Assembly (NCBI RefSeq): GCF_024055725.1
Contig: NZ_JAMXMX010000001.1
Coordinates: 62,001-126,000, forward strand
DNA: 64,000 nt
Direction of reading: 5' to 3'
Source of the DNA: Actinoallomurus spadix
GTDB lineage: Bacteria; Actinomycetota; Actinomycetes; Streptosporangiales; Streptosporangiaceae
The position numbers and the translations under genes were made by a program. Within the stretch, counting starts at the first letter, position 1, and every line of letters starts with the position of its first letter. Below the pieces are notes generated by a model. That model did not search any database and had not been told where the DNA came from. It saw nothing but the letters and a program-made list of their open reading frames with translations. This document shows, one piece after another, positions 33,917-42,547 of this stretch.

Positions 33917-33945
33917 CGTGGCCGCCCTCGGTGAGGGCGGCCACG
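33917..33945 (+). terminator. Perfect 13-bp hairpin after the six-Cys peptide gene
   Basis: CGTGGCCGCCCTC at 33917-33929 pairs perfectly with 33933-33945 around GGT; with a one-base bulge about five more flanking pairs can form. It lies 26 bp after the peptide stop and inside the operon, so it likely gives excess precursor transcript over the processing genes. Confidence 0.8.
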
Positions 33946-33985
33946 TCGGTCCGCGCTCTCGTTCGTGGCGCCGGAAAGGACATTC

Positions 33986-34552
33986 GTGCAATACCTCGTC
34001 GCAGGGCTCGTTCTGGTCGCGGGACTCACCACGCTGAACCTGGTGCTGACCGTGGCCCTGGTGCGTCGCTGGCGTGCCCGTCTGAGCGCCCCGCCGGCCG
34101 CCCGCCCCGGCCACCTCCCCAGGGACCCGGAACCGGGCATCGCGCCCGGGGACCGGATGCCCGAGTTCACCGTGACCACCGCCGGCGGCGCGAGGCTCAC
34201 CCGGGACGAATTCGCCGGCCGGCCGGCGCTGATCGCGTTCCTGTCGCTGGACTGCCCTGGCTGCGACGACAGCGTGCCGGCGTTCGCCGAGCACGCGCGC
34301 CGGGTGCGGGACGCGGGCGGCCGGGTGATGGCCACGGTGGTCGGCGTCGACGCGGGCGGCAGTGAACTGGCCGCCCGGCTGGCCGGCGTCGCGGACCATG
34401 TGGTCCCCGAATTCCTCGACGCGCCTGTCGGCACCGCCTTCGGTGTCCGTTTCTATCCCACCTTCGCCCACTACGCTCCTGACGGGGTCGCCACCGCCGC
34501 CGGTGTCGGCCTGCAGCGACTGGCCGAGACCGCGCGAGCCTCGGCACAGTGA
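33986..34552 (+). CDS. Membrane-anchored thioredoxin-like redoxin 2 (MauD/TlpA-like)
   Basis: 188 residues from GTG 33986, preceded by GAAAGGA; a GTG at 33965 is the alternative. An N-terminal anchor (QYLVAGLVLVAGLTTLNLVL) is followed by a thioredoxin fold (MPEFTVTTAGGARLTRDEF) with the pair in SLDCPGCDDSVPAF and RFYPTFAHYAPDG near the C-terminus. It has the same layout as redoxin 1, with a different CxxC dipeptide (PG against RA), so the two probably differ in redox potential, for example an oxidase and an isomerase/reductase. The end overlaps the ABC gene start (GTGA). Confidence 0.85.
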   Translation: MQYLVAGLVLVAGLTTLNLVLTVALVRRWRARLSAPPAARPGHLPRDPEPGIAPGDRMPEFTVTTAGGARLTRDEFAGRPALIAFLSLDCPGCDDSVPAFAEHARRVRDAGGRVMATVVGVDAGGSELAARLAGVADHVVPEFLDAPVGTAFGVRFYPTFAHYAPDGVATAAGVGLQRLAETARASAQ

Positions 34553-36477
34553 GCGCGGACGCTCAGCGGACGGAGCCCGGTGTCTCCGTCGTCCGGGGGA
34601 TGAAGGCGGCCTACGCGCTCGCCTGGCAGGCCTGCCCCGGCATGGTGTTCCTCCAGCTCGTCATGGCGGTGATCGGTGGCACGGCGCCGGTGGCCACCGC
34701 CTGGCTGACCAAGGCCGCGCTCGACGAACTGACAGCCGCGCATCCCCGGACCGGGGCGCTGATGGGGATGGCGGCCGGCATCGGTGTCCTGGGCATCGCG
34801 ATGGCCACCACCTCGGCCGTCACCACCTACGCGCAGGGACGTGCCCGGCGTGCTGTCGGCCTGCTCTCACAGGACCGGCTGTTCGACGCGGTCAACCGGA
34901 TGAACGGGCTGGCACGCCTGGAGGAGCCGCGTTTCCATGACCGGCTGCGGCTGGCCCAGCAGTCGGCCGAACACGCCCCGGACCAACTGGTCCAGATGGG
35001 CCTGTCCACCCTGCAGGGGACCCTGGGCATCGTCGGGTTCCTGGGCACCCTGGTGGCGATCAACCCGATCATGGCCGGCGTCGCGCTGGCGGCCGCCGCA
35101 CCGGCGATGATCGCCCATTTGACGCTCAGCCGACGGCGGGCGGGGTTGTTGTGGCGCACCAGCCCCGGCATGCGTCGCAAACTCTTCTACCAGATGCTGC
35201 TGACGGACCTGCAGGCCGCCAAGGAGGTCCGCCTGTTCGGACTGGGCGGCTTCCTGCACGGCAGGATGCTCACCGAACTGCGCGCGGCCAACGACGCCGA
35301 GGATCGGCTGGAGCGCGGAGTGGTGCGCGTCCAGGTCCTCCTCGCCGCTCTCGGGGCGCTGCTGGCGGCCGGAGGGCTGCTGTGGGCCGTGTACGCCGCG
35401 GCCGCCAGGACGATCAGCATCGGTGACGTGTCCGTCTTCATCGGCGCCCTGGCCGGGCTCCAGTCCGGGCTGAGCGGCCTGGTGCAGGGCATCGCCATGG
35501 GACACCAGTCCGCTCTCGTCTTCCACCACTATCTGACGGTGGTCGGAATCGAGGACGACCTGGCCGGGCCGGCGCGGCGCCGCGAGCTCCCTCCGCTGGC
35601 GCACTCCATCGAACTGCGCGACGTGTGGTTCCGCTACGGGGAGGACGCCCCGTGGGTGCTGCGCGGGCTGAACCTGACCATCCCGCACGGCACCAGTTTG
35701 GCGGTGGTCGGGCTCAACGGCGCGGGCAAGAGCACGCTCGTCAAGCTGCTGTGCCGGTTCTACGATCCGGAGCGCGGAGCCGTGCTGTGGGATGGGGTGG
35801 ACATCCGCGATGTTCCCGTCGCGCAGCTGCGTCAACGGATCGGGGCGGTGTTCCAGGACTACATGGACTACGACCTCACCGCCGCCGAGAACATCGGACT
35901 CGGGGATGTGAACGCGATCGACGACGCGGACCGGATCCGGGCCGCCGCCGAGCGCGCCGGTGTCCACGACACCGTCGAGCGGCTGCCGGCGGGCTACCGG
36001 ACGATGCTGAGCAGGCTGTTCCACGCGGGAGACGAGGAGGACGGTGACGAGGAGGAGGCCGCGCGGACGAGCGGCGTCCACCTCTCCGGCGGACAGTGGC
36101 AGCGCCTGGCGCTGGCCCGCGGGCTGATGCGCCAGGGGCGCGACCTGATGATCTTGGACGAGCCGAGCTCCGGTCTCGACGCGGTGGCCGAGGCGGCGGT
36201 CCATGACCGGCTGCGGGAACTGCGCACGGGCTCCACCAGCGTCCTCGTCTCGCACCGGCTCAGCGCCGTCCGCCGCGCCGACCGGATCGTCGTCGTGCAG
36301 GACGGCCGGATATCGGAGAGCGGCGACCACGCTTCCCTCATCGCGTCCCCGGACGGCGTCTACGCCCGGCTCTTCCGCAGCCAGGCGCAGGGCTACCAGG
36401 AGGATCCGGCGGCGGACGGCCCCGGGCCGCAGCCCGGAGGAAGCGAGACGGCGCCGACCACGGTGGCCGCCGGATGA
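34549..36477 (+). CDS. ABC exporter, fused permease and ATPase
   Basis: 642 residues from GTG 34549. A six-helix membrane domain spans about residues 20-310, followed by the ATPase: Walker A GLNGAGKSTLVKLL, Q-loop IGAVFQDYMDYDLTAAENI, signature HLSGGQWQRLALA and Walker B LMILDEPSSGLDAVAE. An acidic insert (DEEDGDEEEAART) lies just before the signature. There is no N-terminal C39 peptidase domain, so leader removal must be done by another enzyme; the next gene is an S26 peptidase. It probably exports the six-Cys peptide. Confidence 0.9.
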   Translation: MSADAQRTEPGVSVVRGMKAAYALAWQACPGMVFLQLVMAVIGGTAPVATAWLTKAALDELTAAHPRTGALMGMAAGIGVLGIAMATTSAVTTYAQGRARRAVGLLSQDRLFDAVNRMNGLARLEEPRFHDRLRLAQQSAEHAPDQLVQMGLSTLQGTLGIVGFLGTLVAINPIMAGVALAAAAPAMIAHLTLSRRRAGLLWRTSPGMRRKLFYQMLLTDLQAAKEVRLFGLGGFLHGRMLTELRAANDAEDRLERGVVRVQVLLAALGALLAAGGLLWAVYAAAARTISIGDVSVFIGALAGLQSGLSGLVQGIAMGHQSALVFHHYLTVVGIEDDLAGPARRRELPPLAHSIELRDVWFRYGEDAPWVLRGLNLTIPHGTSLAVVGLNGAGKSTLVKLLCRFYDPERGAVLWDGVDIRDVPVAQLRQRIGAVFQDYMDYDLTAAENIGLGDVNAIDDADRIRAAAERAGVHDTVERLPAGYRTMLSRLFHAGDEEDGDEEEAARTSGVHLSGGQWQRLALARGLMRQGRDLMILDEPSSGLDAVAEAAVHDRLRELRTGSTSVLVSHRLSAVRRADRIVVVQDGRISESGDHASLIASPDGVYARLFRSQAQGYQEDPAADGPGPQPGGSETAPTTVAAG

Positions 36478-36935
36478 GCCAGGCTCTGGGCTGGGTCATC
36501 GGGGCGGCGCTGGTGAGCGGAGCCGTGCCGGCGATCCGGCTGCTGCTGTCCACCGTCACCGTACGGGGCGGCAGCATGACCCCGACCCTGCACCACGGCG
36601 ATGTGCTGCTGGTGCTGCGCCACCGCCGTCGCCCCCGTCCCGGGCAGATCGTGGTCGTCCAGCGGCCCGACCGGCGGACCGGGTGGAGCGGTCCCGTCGA
36701 TCTCTCCGGAGCCGCCGGGTGGTACGTCAAACGAGTCGTCGCGGTGGCCGGGGATCCGGTACCACCCTGGGTGGCGGGGGACCGGCCCGGCCGGGTACCG
36801 CCGGGCATGCTGGTGCTGCGGGGCGACCACCCCCGCTCGGAGGATTCCCGGCAATGGGGGCTGTGCCCCGCGGACCGCTTGTACGGAGTGATGCTCCTGC
36901 GACTGCGCACGGGAGGCGACCGAGCCGCCGCCTGA
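36474..36935 (+). CDS. S26-family (signal peptidase I-like) peptidase, probable leader peptidase
   Basis: 153 residues, ATG overlapping the ABC stop. A short N-terminal hydrophobic helix is followed by the catalytic Ser in VRGGSMTPTLHHGDVLL and the general-base Lys in GWYVKRVVAVAGD; LRGDHPRSEDSRQWG matches the conserved C-terminal GDNxxxSxDSR box. It is shorter than housekeeping LepB. S26 enzymes cut after A-x-A, and the precursor at 33687 has ADA before its Cys core, so it is the natural candidate to remove the leader during or after export. Confidence 0.9.
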   Translation: MSQALGWVIGAALVSGAVPAIRLLLSTVTVRGGSMTPTLHHGDVLLVLRHRRRPRPGQIVVVQRPDRRTGWSGPVDLSGAAGWYVKRVVAVAGDPVPPWVAGDRPGRVPPGMLVLRGDHPRSEDSRQWGLCPADRLYGVMLLRLRTGGDRAAA

Positions 36936-36998
36936 GGAGCGCGGCAGGGTGACGGCCTGAGTCGGCGTTCTTTGTGGTGGTCGCAGTAGGCTCATCGG

Positions 36999-37487
36999 GT
37001 GAGCGGTGGAGCGTCGAATTCCCCGGATGATCGGTCGGTCGAGAACCCGTCCCGGCGTCCACGCCGATTTCGGCAGGTTCATCCAACGCGGCGTGGTCTG
37101 ATCCTTTCCTGGTGGGGATTCACCGTCACATTCGCTGGATTGCGTTCGCTGACGTGGGCGATCCATGTTCACGTCGCGGGGTTGGGAAACGTTCACGTCG
37201 GTCGTGTTCACATTCACCATTACATTTGGGGAGTTCTGCTGCTGATCGCCGTGGGCGCGTGCGGGCTCGTCGAGAGGTCCACTCTCTGGCGGACCTGGAT
37301 GGGCCTGGCCTTCGGGATCGGGCTCGCCCTGGTGATCGACGAGGCCGCGTTGCTGATCGAGTTGAAGGACGTGTACTGGAACCGCGCGAGCGGAATCAGC
37401 GCCGCCATCGCGATCATCCTCATCGGTGTGGCCGGGAGCATCCTCGCACTCACCCGTGCGCCGCACACCGAGGCCACCGCGCGATGA
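36999..37487 (+). CDS. His-rich integral membrane protein of unknown function
   Basis: 162 residues from GTG 36999, 63 bp after the peptidase gene. About four hydrophobic segments are visible, with a His-rich loop (VHVGRVHIHHYIWGVL) between the first two and ELKDVYWNRASG before the last. Similar HIHHxxWG proteins are widespread in actinomycetes without a known function; metal binding is a guess. No good ribosome site is present, and TAGGCT eleven bases upstream could be the -10 box of a leaderless transcript. It may not belong to the peptide locus. Confidence 0.7.
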   Translation: MSGGASNSPDDRSVENPSRRPRRFRQVHPTRRGLILSWWGFTVTFAGLRSLTWAIHVHVAGLGNVHVGRVHIHHYIWGVLLLIAVGACGLVERSTLWRTWMGLAFGIGLALVIDEAALLIELKDVYWNRASGISAAIAIILIGVAGSILALTRAPHTEATAR

Positions 37488-37628
37488 CGAGGCCGAGCAG
37501 GCCCGGAGCCCCTCGGCGGCCTGAAAGCATGCACGACGTCGGCGCGATCTCCATGATCGTGTGGGCCGTGAACGCGCCGGATGGCTACGATCTCAGATAG
37601 TGGGAGCCTTCGCCATGGAGGGGGGACC

Positions 37629-38435
37629 GTGAGCGACGTCCAGGGGCCGCCGGACGGTCGCAAGCCGGTGTTCGCCGCCGAACGCCGTAAGCGCATTCTC
37701 GAGCTCCTCCGGGCGAACGGCACGCTGTCGCTGCGCCAGCTGGCCGAGGCCGTGCAGTCGTCGGAGGTCACGGTGCGCCGTGACGTGCGCGCGCTCGAGG
37801 CCGACGGCCTGCTGGACCGTCACCACGGCGGGGCATCCCTGCCCGGCGAGCTCTCCCGCGAGGCGACGTATCTGCAGAAGGCCCAGGTCGCCGGTGATGA
37901 GAAGGCCGCGATCGCCGACCTCGCCGCGGCGCTCGTCGAGGACGGCGACGCCATCGCCATCGGCCCCGGCACCACGACCCACGCGCTGGCGCAGCGGCTG
38001 ACCGGCCACACCGAGCTGACGGTGGTCACGAACTCGCTCCTGGTCGCGCAGACCCTCGCCGCCTCGCCGCGCATCGAGGTCGTCGTGACCGGCGGCACGC
38101 TACGCGGTCCGGTGCAGGCCCTGATCGGCAGCGCGGCGGAGCGGTCGCTGGCCGGGCTGCGGATGCGCCGGGTGTTCATCTCCGGCAACGGCCTGACGGC
38201 CGAGCGCGGCCTGTCGACGCCGAACATGCAGGTCGCGGGCACCGACCGGGCGCTGGCCGAGGCGGGTGAGGAGGTCGTGGTGCTCGCCGACCACACCAAG
38301 GTCGGGGTGGATACGATGGTGCAGACCGTGCCGCCCGAGCGCATCGACCATCTCGTCACCGGCGAGGAGGCCGCGCCGGAGGAGCTGCACGAACTGAGCG
38401 CGCGCGGCGTACGGATCCACGTCGCCCGTCTCTAA
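37629..38435 (+). CDS. DeoR-family transcriptional regulator
   Basis: 268 residues from GTG 37629, behind GGAGGGGGACC. The N-terminal winged helix (RRKRILELLRANGTLSLRQL, then SSEVTVRRDVRALEADG) and the C-terminal sugar-phosphate-sensing domain (DGDAIAIGPGTTTHALAQRL, VVTGGTLRGPVQALIG) are complete. DeoR proteins repress sugar catabolic operons and respond to phosphorylated intermediates. No adjacent sugar operon is read with it; the arabinofuranose/galactofuranose locus 4-15 kb downstream is a possible target. Confidence 0.9.
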   Translation: MSDVQGPPDGRKPVFAAERRKRILELLRANGTLSLRQLAEAVQSSEVTVRRDVRALEADGLLDRHHGGASLPGELSREATYLQKAQVAGDEKAAIADLAAALVEDGDAIAIGPGTTTHALAQRLTGHTELTVVTNSLLVAQTLAASPRIEVVVTGGTLRGPVQALIGSAAERSLAGLRMRRVFISGNGLTAERGLSTPNMQVAGTDRALAEAGEEVVVLADHTKVGVDTMVQTVPPERIDHLVTGEEAAPEELHELSARGVRIHVARL

Positions 38436-38452
38436 GGCCTGTCTCAACGGCT

Positions 38453-39382
38453 TCACCCGCTTTCATGGGAATCGGCGGGTGACAGTTCCGGGTGCCCTGG
38501 ATGGTGGCGTAGCGCGTCGAGGACGACGTTGACCGCCGATCGTGGCGGCGATCCGCGGCGGATCGCCGCGGTGATGGTCCGGGTGACCGGCGCGGCGAGC
38601 CGGCGGACGGTGACGTGGTACCGCGGATCGACGGCCAGGCCGGGCAGCAGCGCGATCGACAGCCCGGCTTCGACGTGCTGCATGGTCATCAGGTAGTTGC
38701 TGAAGCGGCACACCACCCGCGGCTCGAACCCGGCTTCACGGCACAGGCGGGTCGCCAGGTTCGCCATGTAGGACTGTGGCCGGTCGAACGCCCACGGCTC
38801 GTCCGCGAAGGCGGCGAGGTCGGCCGGGTCGCGCCCCGCCGCGGGGTGGCCTGGCGGCACGAGGAGCACGATCGGGTCGGTGGCCAGCGGCACGATGTCG
38901 AGGTCGGGGCCCAGCGGCTGCTCGACGAAGTCCGTCGTCGTGATGATGACGTCGACGTCGCCCACGCGCAGGGCGGGCATGCTCTCGTGCGGTTCCAGTT
39001 CCAGCAGTTCGACGTCGAGGTGCGGGTGGGTCTCGGCGAGCCGGGTGATCGCCGGGACGGCCATGCTGTGGAGCGCGCTCTGGAACGCACCCAGCCGGAC
39101 GAGGCCGGCGGGCTCCTCGCCGAGGCTGCGCAGCTCGGCGCCGACCGCGGTCATGTGGTCGAGGATCTCCCGGGCCCGCCGCGCCAGGATCAGCCCGGCG
39201 GGGGTGAGCCGCACCCGCCGCCCGGTGCGTTCCAGCAGCTGCGTGCGCGTCTCGGCTTCGAGCACGGACAGCTGCTGGGACACGCTCGACGCGCTCAGGT
39301 TCGCCGCCTGCGCGACCGCGCGTACGGTCCCCAGCGTGTCGAGCTGGATCAGGAGCCGCAGCCGCCATGGGTTGAGAATCAC
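38453..39382 (-). CDS. LysR-family regulator, probable regulator of dialkylglycine decarboxylase
   Basis: 309 residues from ATG 39382. The LysR HTH is MILNPWRLRLLIQLDTLGTV through AQAANLSASSVSQQLSVLE, and the periplasmic-binding-like effector domain begins at LVRLGAFQSALHSMAVPAI. It diverges from the class-III aminotransferase gene with 87 bp between starts; in Burkholderia a LysR regulator (DgdR) is divergent from dgdA in the same way. Its target is probably that gene. Confidence 0.9.
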   Translation of the reverse strand: MILNPWRLRLLIQLDTLGTVRAVAQAANLSASSVSQQLSVLEAETRTQLLERTGRRVRLTPAGLILARRAREILDHMTAVGAELRSLGEEPAGLVRLGAFQSALHSMAVPAITRLAETHPHLDVELLELEPHESMPALRVGDVDVIITTTDFVEQPLGPDLDIVPLATDPIVLLVPPGHPAAGRDPADLAAFADEPWAFDRPQSYMANLATRLCREAGFEPRVVCRFSNYLMTMQHVEAGLSIALLPGLAVDPRYHVTVRRLAAPVTRTITAAIRRGSPPRSAVNVVLDALRHHPGHPELSPADSHESG

Positions 39383-39430
39383 CGCACCATTCTTGTACGG
39401 CTCAGCCGAACAGGACGGCCGGGAACGTGA

Positions 39431-40813
<1,383 letters not shown>

Positions 40814-40831
40814 GGCGACCCCCGCCGGCGG

Positions 40832-40863
40832 CGCCGGGACCCTGGTGGCCGGTGGTCCCGGCG
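40832..40863 (+). terminator. 10-bp hairpin terminator after dgdA
   Basis: CGCCGGGACC at 40832-40841 pairs with 40854-40863 around a 12-nt loop, 19 bp after the stop codon. Confidence 0.7.
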
Positions 40864-40906
40864 TGGTATTACCTGCGGTACACCGGCGCGTTACCGGAGG
40901 TGCGTC

Positions 40907-42433
40907 GTGACCGACAGGGCCCTAGAGGCGGCCGGGATCCTCAAGACGTTCCCCGGCACGGTCGCCCTCGACCACGTCTCACTCACGCTGGCGCGCGGGG
41001 AGGTGCACGCGCTGACCGGGGAGAACGGCGTGGGCAAGTCCACGCTCGTCAAGATTCTCTCCGGGGTCCACCGGCCCGACGCCGGACGGCTGCGGCGCGA
41101 CGGCGAGGTGGTCCGCTTCGGCAGCCCGCTGGACGCCCGCCGGTCCGGCGTCATGGCGGTGCACCATGACGGCGCGCTCATCCCGTCGCTGAGCATCGCC
41201 CGCAACCTGTTCGCCGGTGCCGAGCCGAAGGGCCGGTTCGGCCTGATCGACCTCGCGCGGATGAACGACCAGGCCGCCGAGGTCCTCGCCGGGTACGGGC
41301 TGCGGGTCGACGTGCGCCGGCCGCTGGCGACGCTGGACCCGGGCGCGCGCACGCTCGTGGCCCTGGCCCGCGCGGTGACGGCCGGCGCCGAGGTCCTCAT
41401 CCTCGACGAGCCGACCGCGGAGATGGCGCCGCGGCAGATCGAGGCGCTGTTCCGCGTCGTGGCCGGGCAGCGCGAGCGGGGCCGTGCGGTGCTGTACGTC
41501 AGCCACCGGCTCGACGAGCTCTACCGGCTCGGCGACCGGCTGACCGTGCTGCGCGGCGGTCGGGTCGTGCACAGCGGGCCGTTCGCGGGTCTGGAGCGGC
41601 GCGCGCTGGTGTCGATCATGCTGGGGCGGCGGCTTCCCCGTGTGTCGCCCGCCGTGCCCGAGGCGGCCGCCGAGACGCCGGCCGACCCGCCGTACCTCCG
41701 TGCCACCGGGCTCACGCGGCGGCATGCGCTGGCCGACGTCTCGCTGGAGCTGCGGGAGGGCGAGGTGCTGGGGCTGGGCGGCCTGCTCGGCGCGGGCCGT
41801 TCGGAGACCGCGAAGGCGATCGCGGGGGCCCTGACCCTGGACGCCGGCCAGGTCACCGTGGCCGGCGCGCCGCTGCGGCGGCGTTCGATCGCCGGGGCGA
41901 TCCGGGCGGGGGTGGGGCTCCTGCCGGAGAACCGCGCCGTCGAGGGGATCATCCCGTCGCTGTCCGTCCGCGACAACATCGCGCTGGCGGCGCTGCCCCG
42001 CCTGTCGCGCTTCGGGCTCGTCTCCGGCGCGCGGATCGACCGGGTCGTGGAGACCTTCATGCGCCGCCTGCGCATCAAGGCGACGTCGCCGCTGCAGAAG
42101 GTCGCCGAGCTGTCCAGCGGCAACCAGCAGAAGGTCCTCCTCGCCCGCTGGCTGGCGATGCAGCCGAAGGTGCTGCTGCTGGACGAGCCGACGCGCGGCA
42201 TCGACGTGGGCGCCAAGGCCCAGCTGCGGGACCTGCTGGACGAGCTGGCCGTCGCGGGCCTGGCCATCCTGCTGATCTCCTCCGACCTGGAGGAGCTGGT
42301 CTCCGGCTGCGACCGCGTCGTCGTGCTGCGCGACGGCGCGGTCGCGGCGGAGCTGACCGGCCTGGAGATCACCGAGGAGCGCATCATCACGGCCATGGCG
42401 TCCGCCGGCGGCGTGCCGCCGGCGGACGGTTGA
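40907..42433 (+). CDS. Orphan sugar-ABC ATPase (RbsA/MglA type) with a degenerate first domain
   Basis: 508 residues from GTG 40907. Two nucleotide-binding domains are fused, as in RbsA/MglA/YtfR. Domain 1 keeps Walker A (GENGVGKSTLVKIL) and Walker B (VLILDEPTAEMA), but its Q-loop reads AVHHDGALIP, where the paralogue at 48972 has AVHQEIGLVP, and its signature is LDPGARTLVALARA. Domain 2 has LSSGNQQKVLLARW and LLLDEPTRGIDVGAKAQ. Neighbouring genes encode no permease or binding protein, so it is an orphan copy of the furanose-transport ATPase 8 kb away. Partial loss of domain 1 function is possible but such domains are often degenerate. Confidence 0.85.
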   Translation: MTDRALEAAGILKTFPGTVALDHVSLTLARGEVHALTGENGVGKSTLVKILSGVHRPDAGRLRRDGEVVRFGSPLDARRSGVMAVHHDGALIPSLSIARNLFAGAEPKGRFGLIDLARMNDQAAEVLAGYGLRVDVRRPLATLDPGARTLVALARAVTAGAEVLILDEPTAEMAPRQIEALFRVVAGQRERGRAVLYVSHRLDELYRLGDRLTVLRGGRVVHSGPFAGLERRALVSIMLGRRLPRVSPAVPEAAAETPADPPYLRATGLTRRHALADVSLELREGEVLGLGGLLGAGRSETAKAIAGALTLDAGQVTVAGAPLRRRSIAGAIRAGVGLLPENRAVEGIIPSLSVRDNIALAALPRLSRFGLVSGARIDRVVETFMRRLRIKATSPLQKVAELSSGNQQKVLLARWLAMQPKVLLLDEPTRGIDVGAKAQLRDLLDELAVAGLAILLISSDLEELVSGCDRVVVLRDGAVAAELTGLEITEERIITAMASAGGVPPADG

Positions 42434-42524
42434 CCTGCTCCTCGGACCTGCTCCTCGGACCGGCTCCTCGGACCGGCTCCTCGGACCGGCTCCTCGGACC
42501 GGCTCCTCGGGCTCTGCCCCTCGA
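42434..42524. repeat. 13-bp tandem repeat array, seven units
   Basis: Units of CCKGCTCCTCGGA repeat head to tail seven times from 42434: two begin CCTG, then five begin CCGG, the last ending GGG. Degenerate copies continue to about 42560. The array lies between the 3' ends of the convergent ATPase and GH127 genes. It may be a mini-satellite prone to slippage; it forms no clear hairpin. Confidence 0.85.
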
Positions 42525-42547
42525 GCCTGCTCCCCAGCCTCTGCTCC

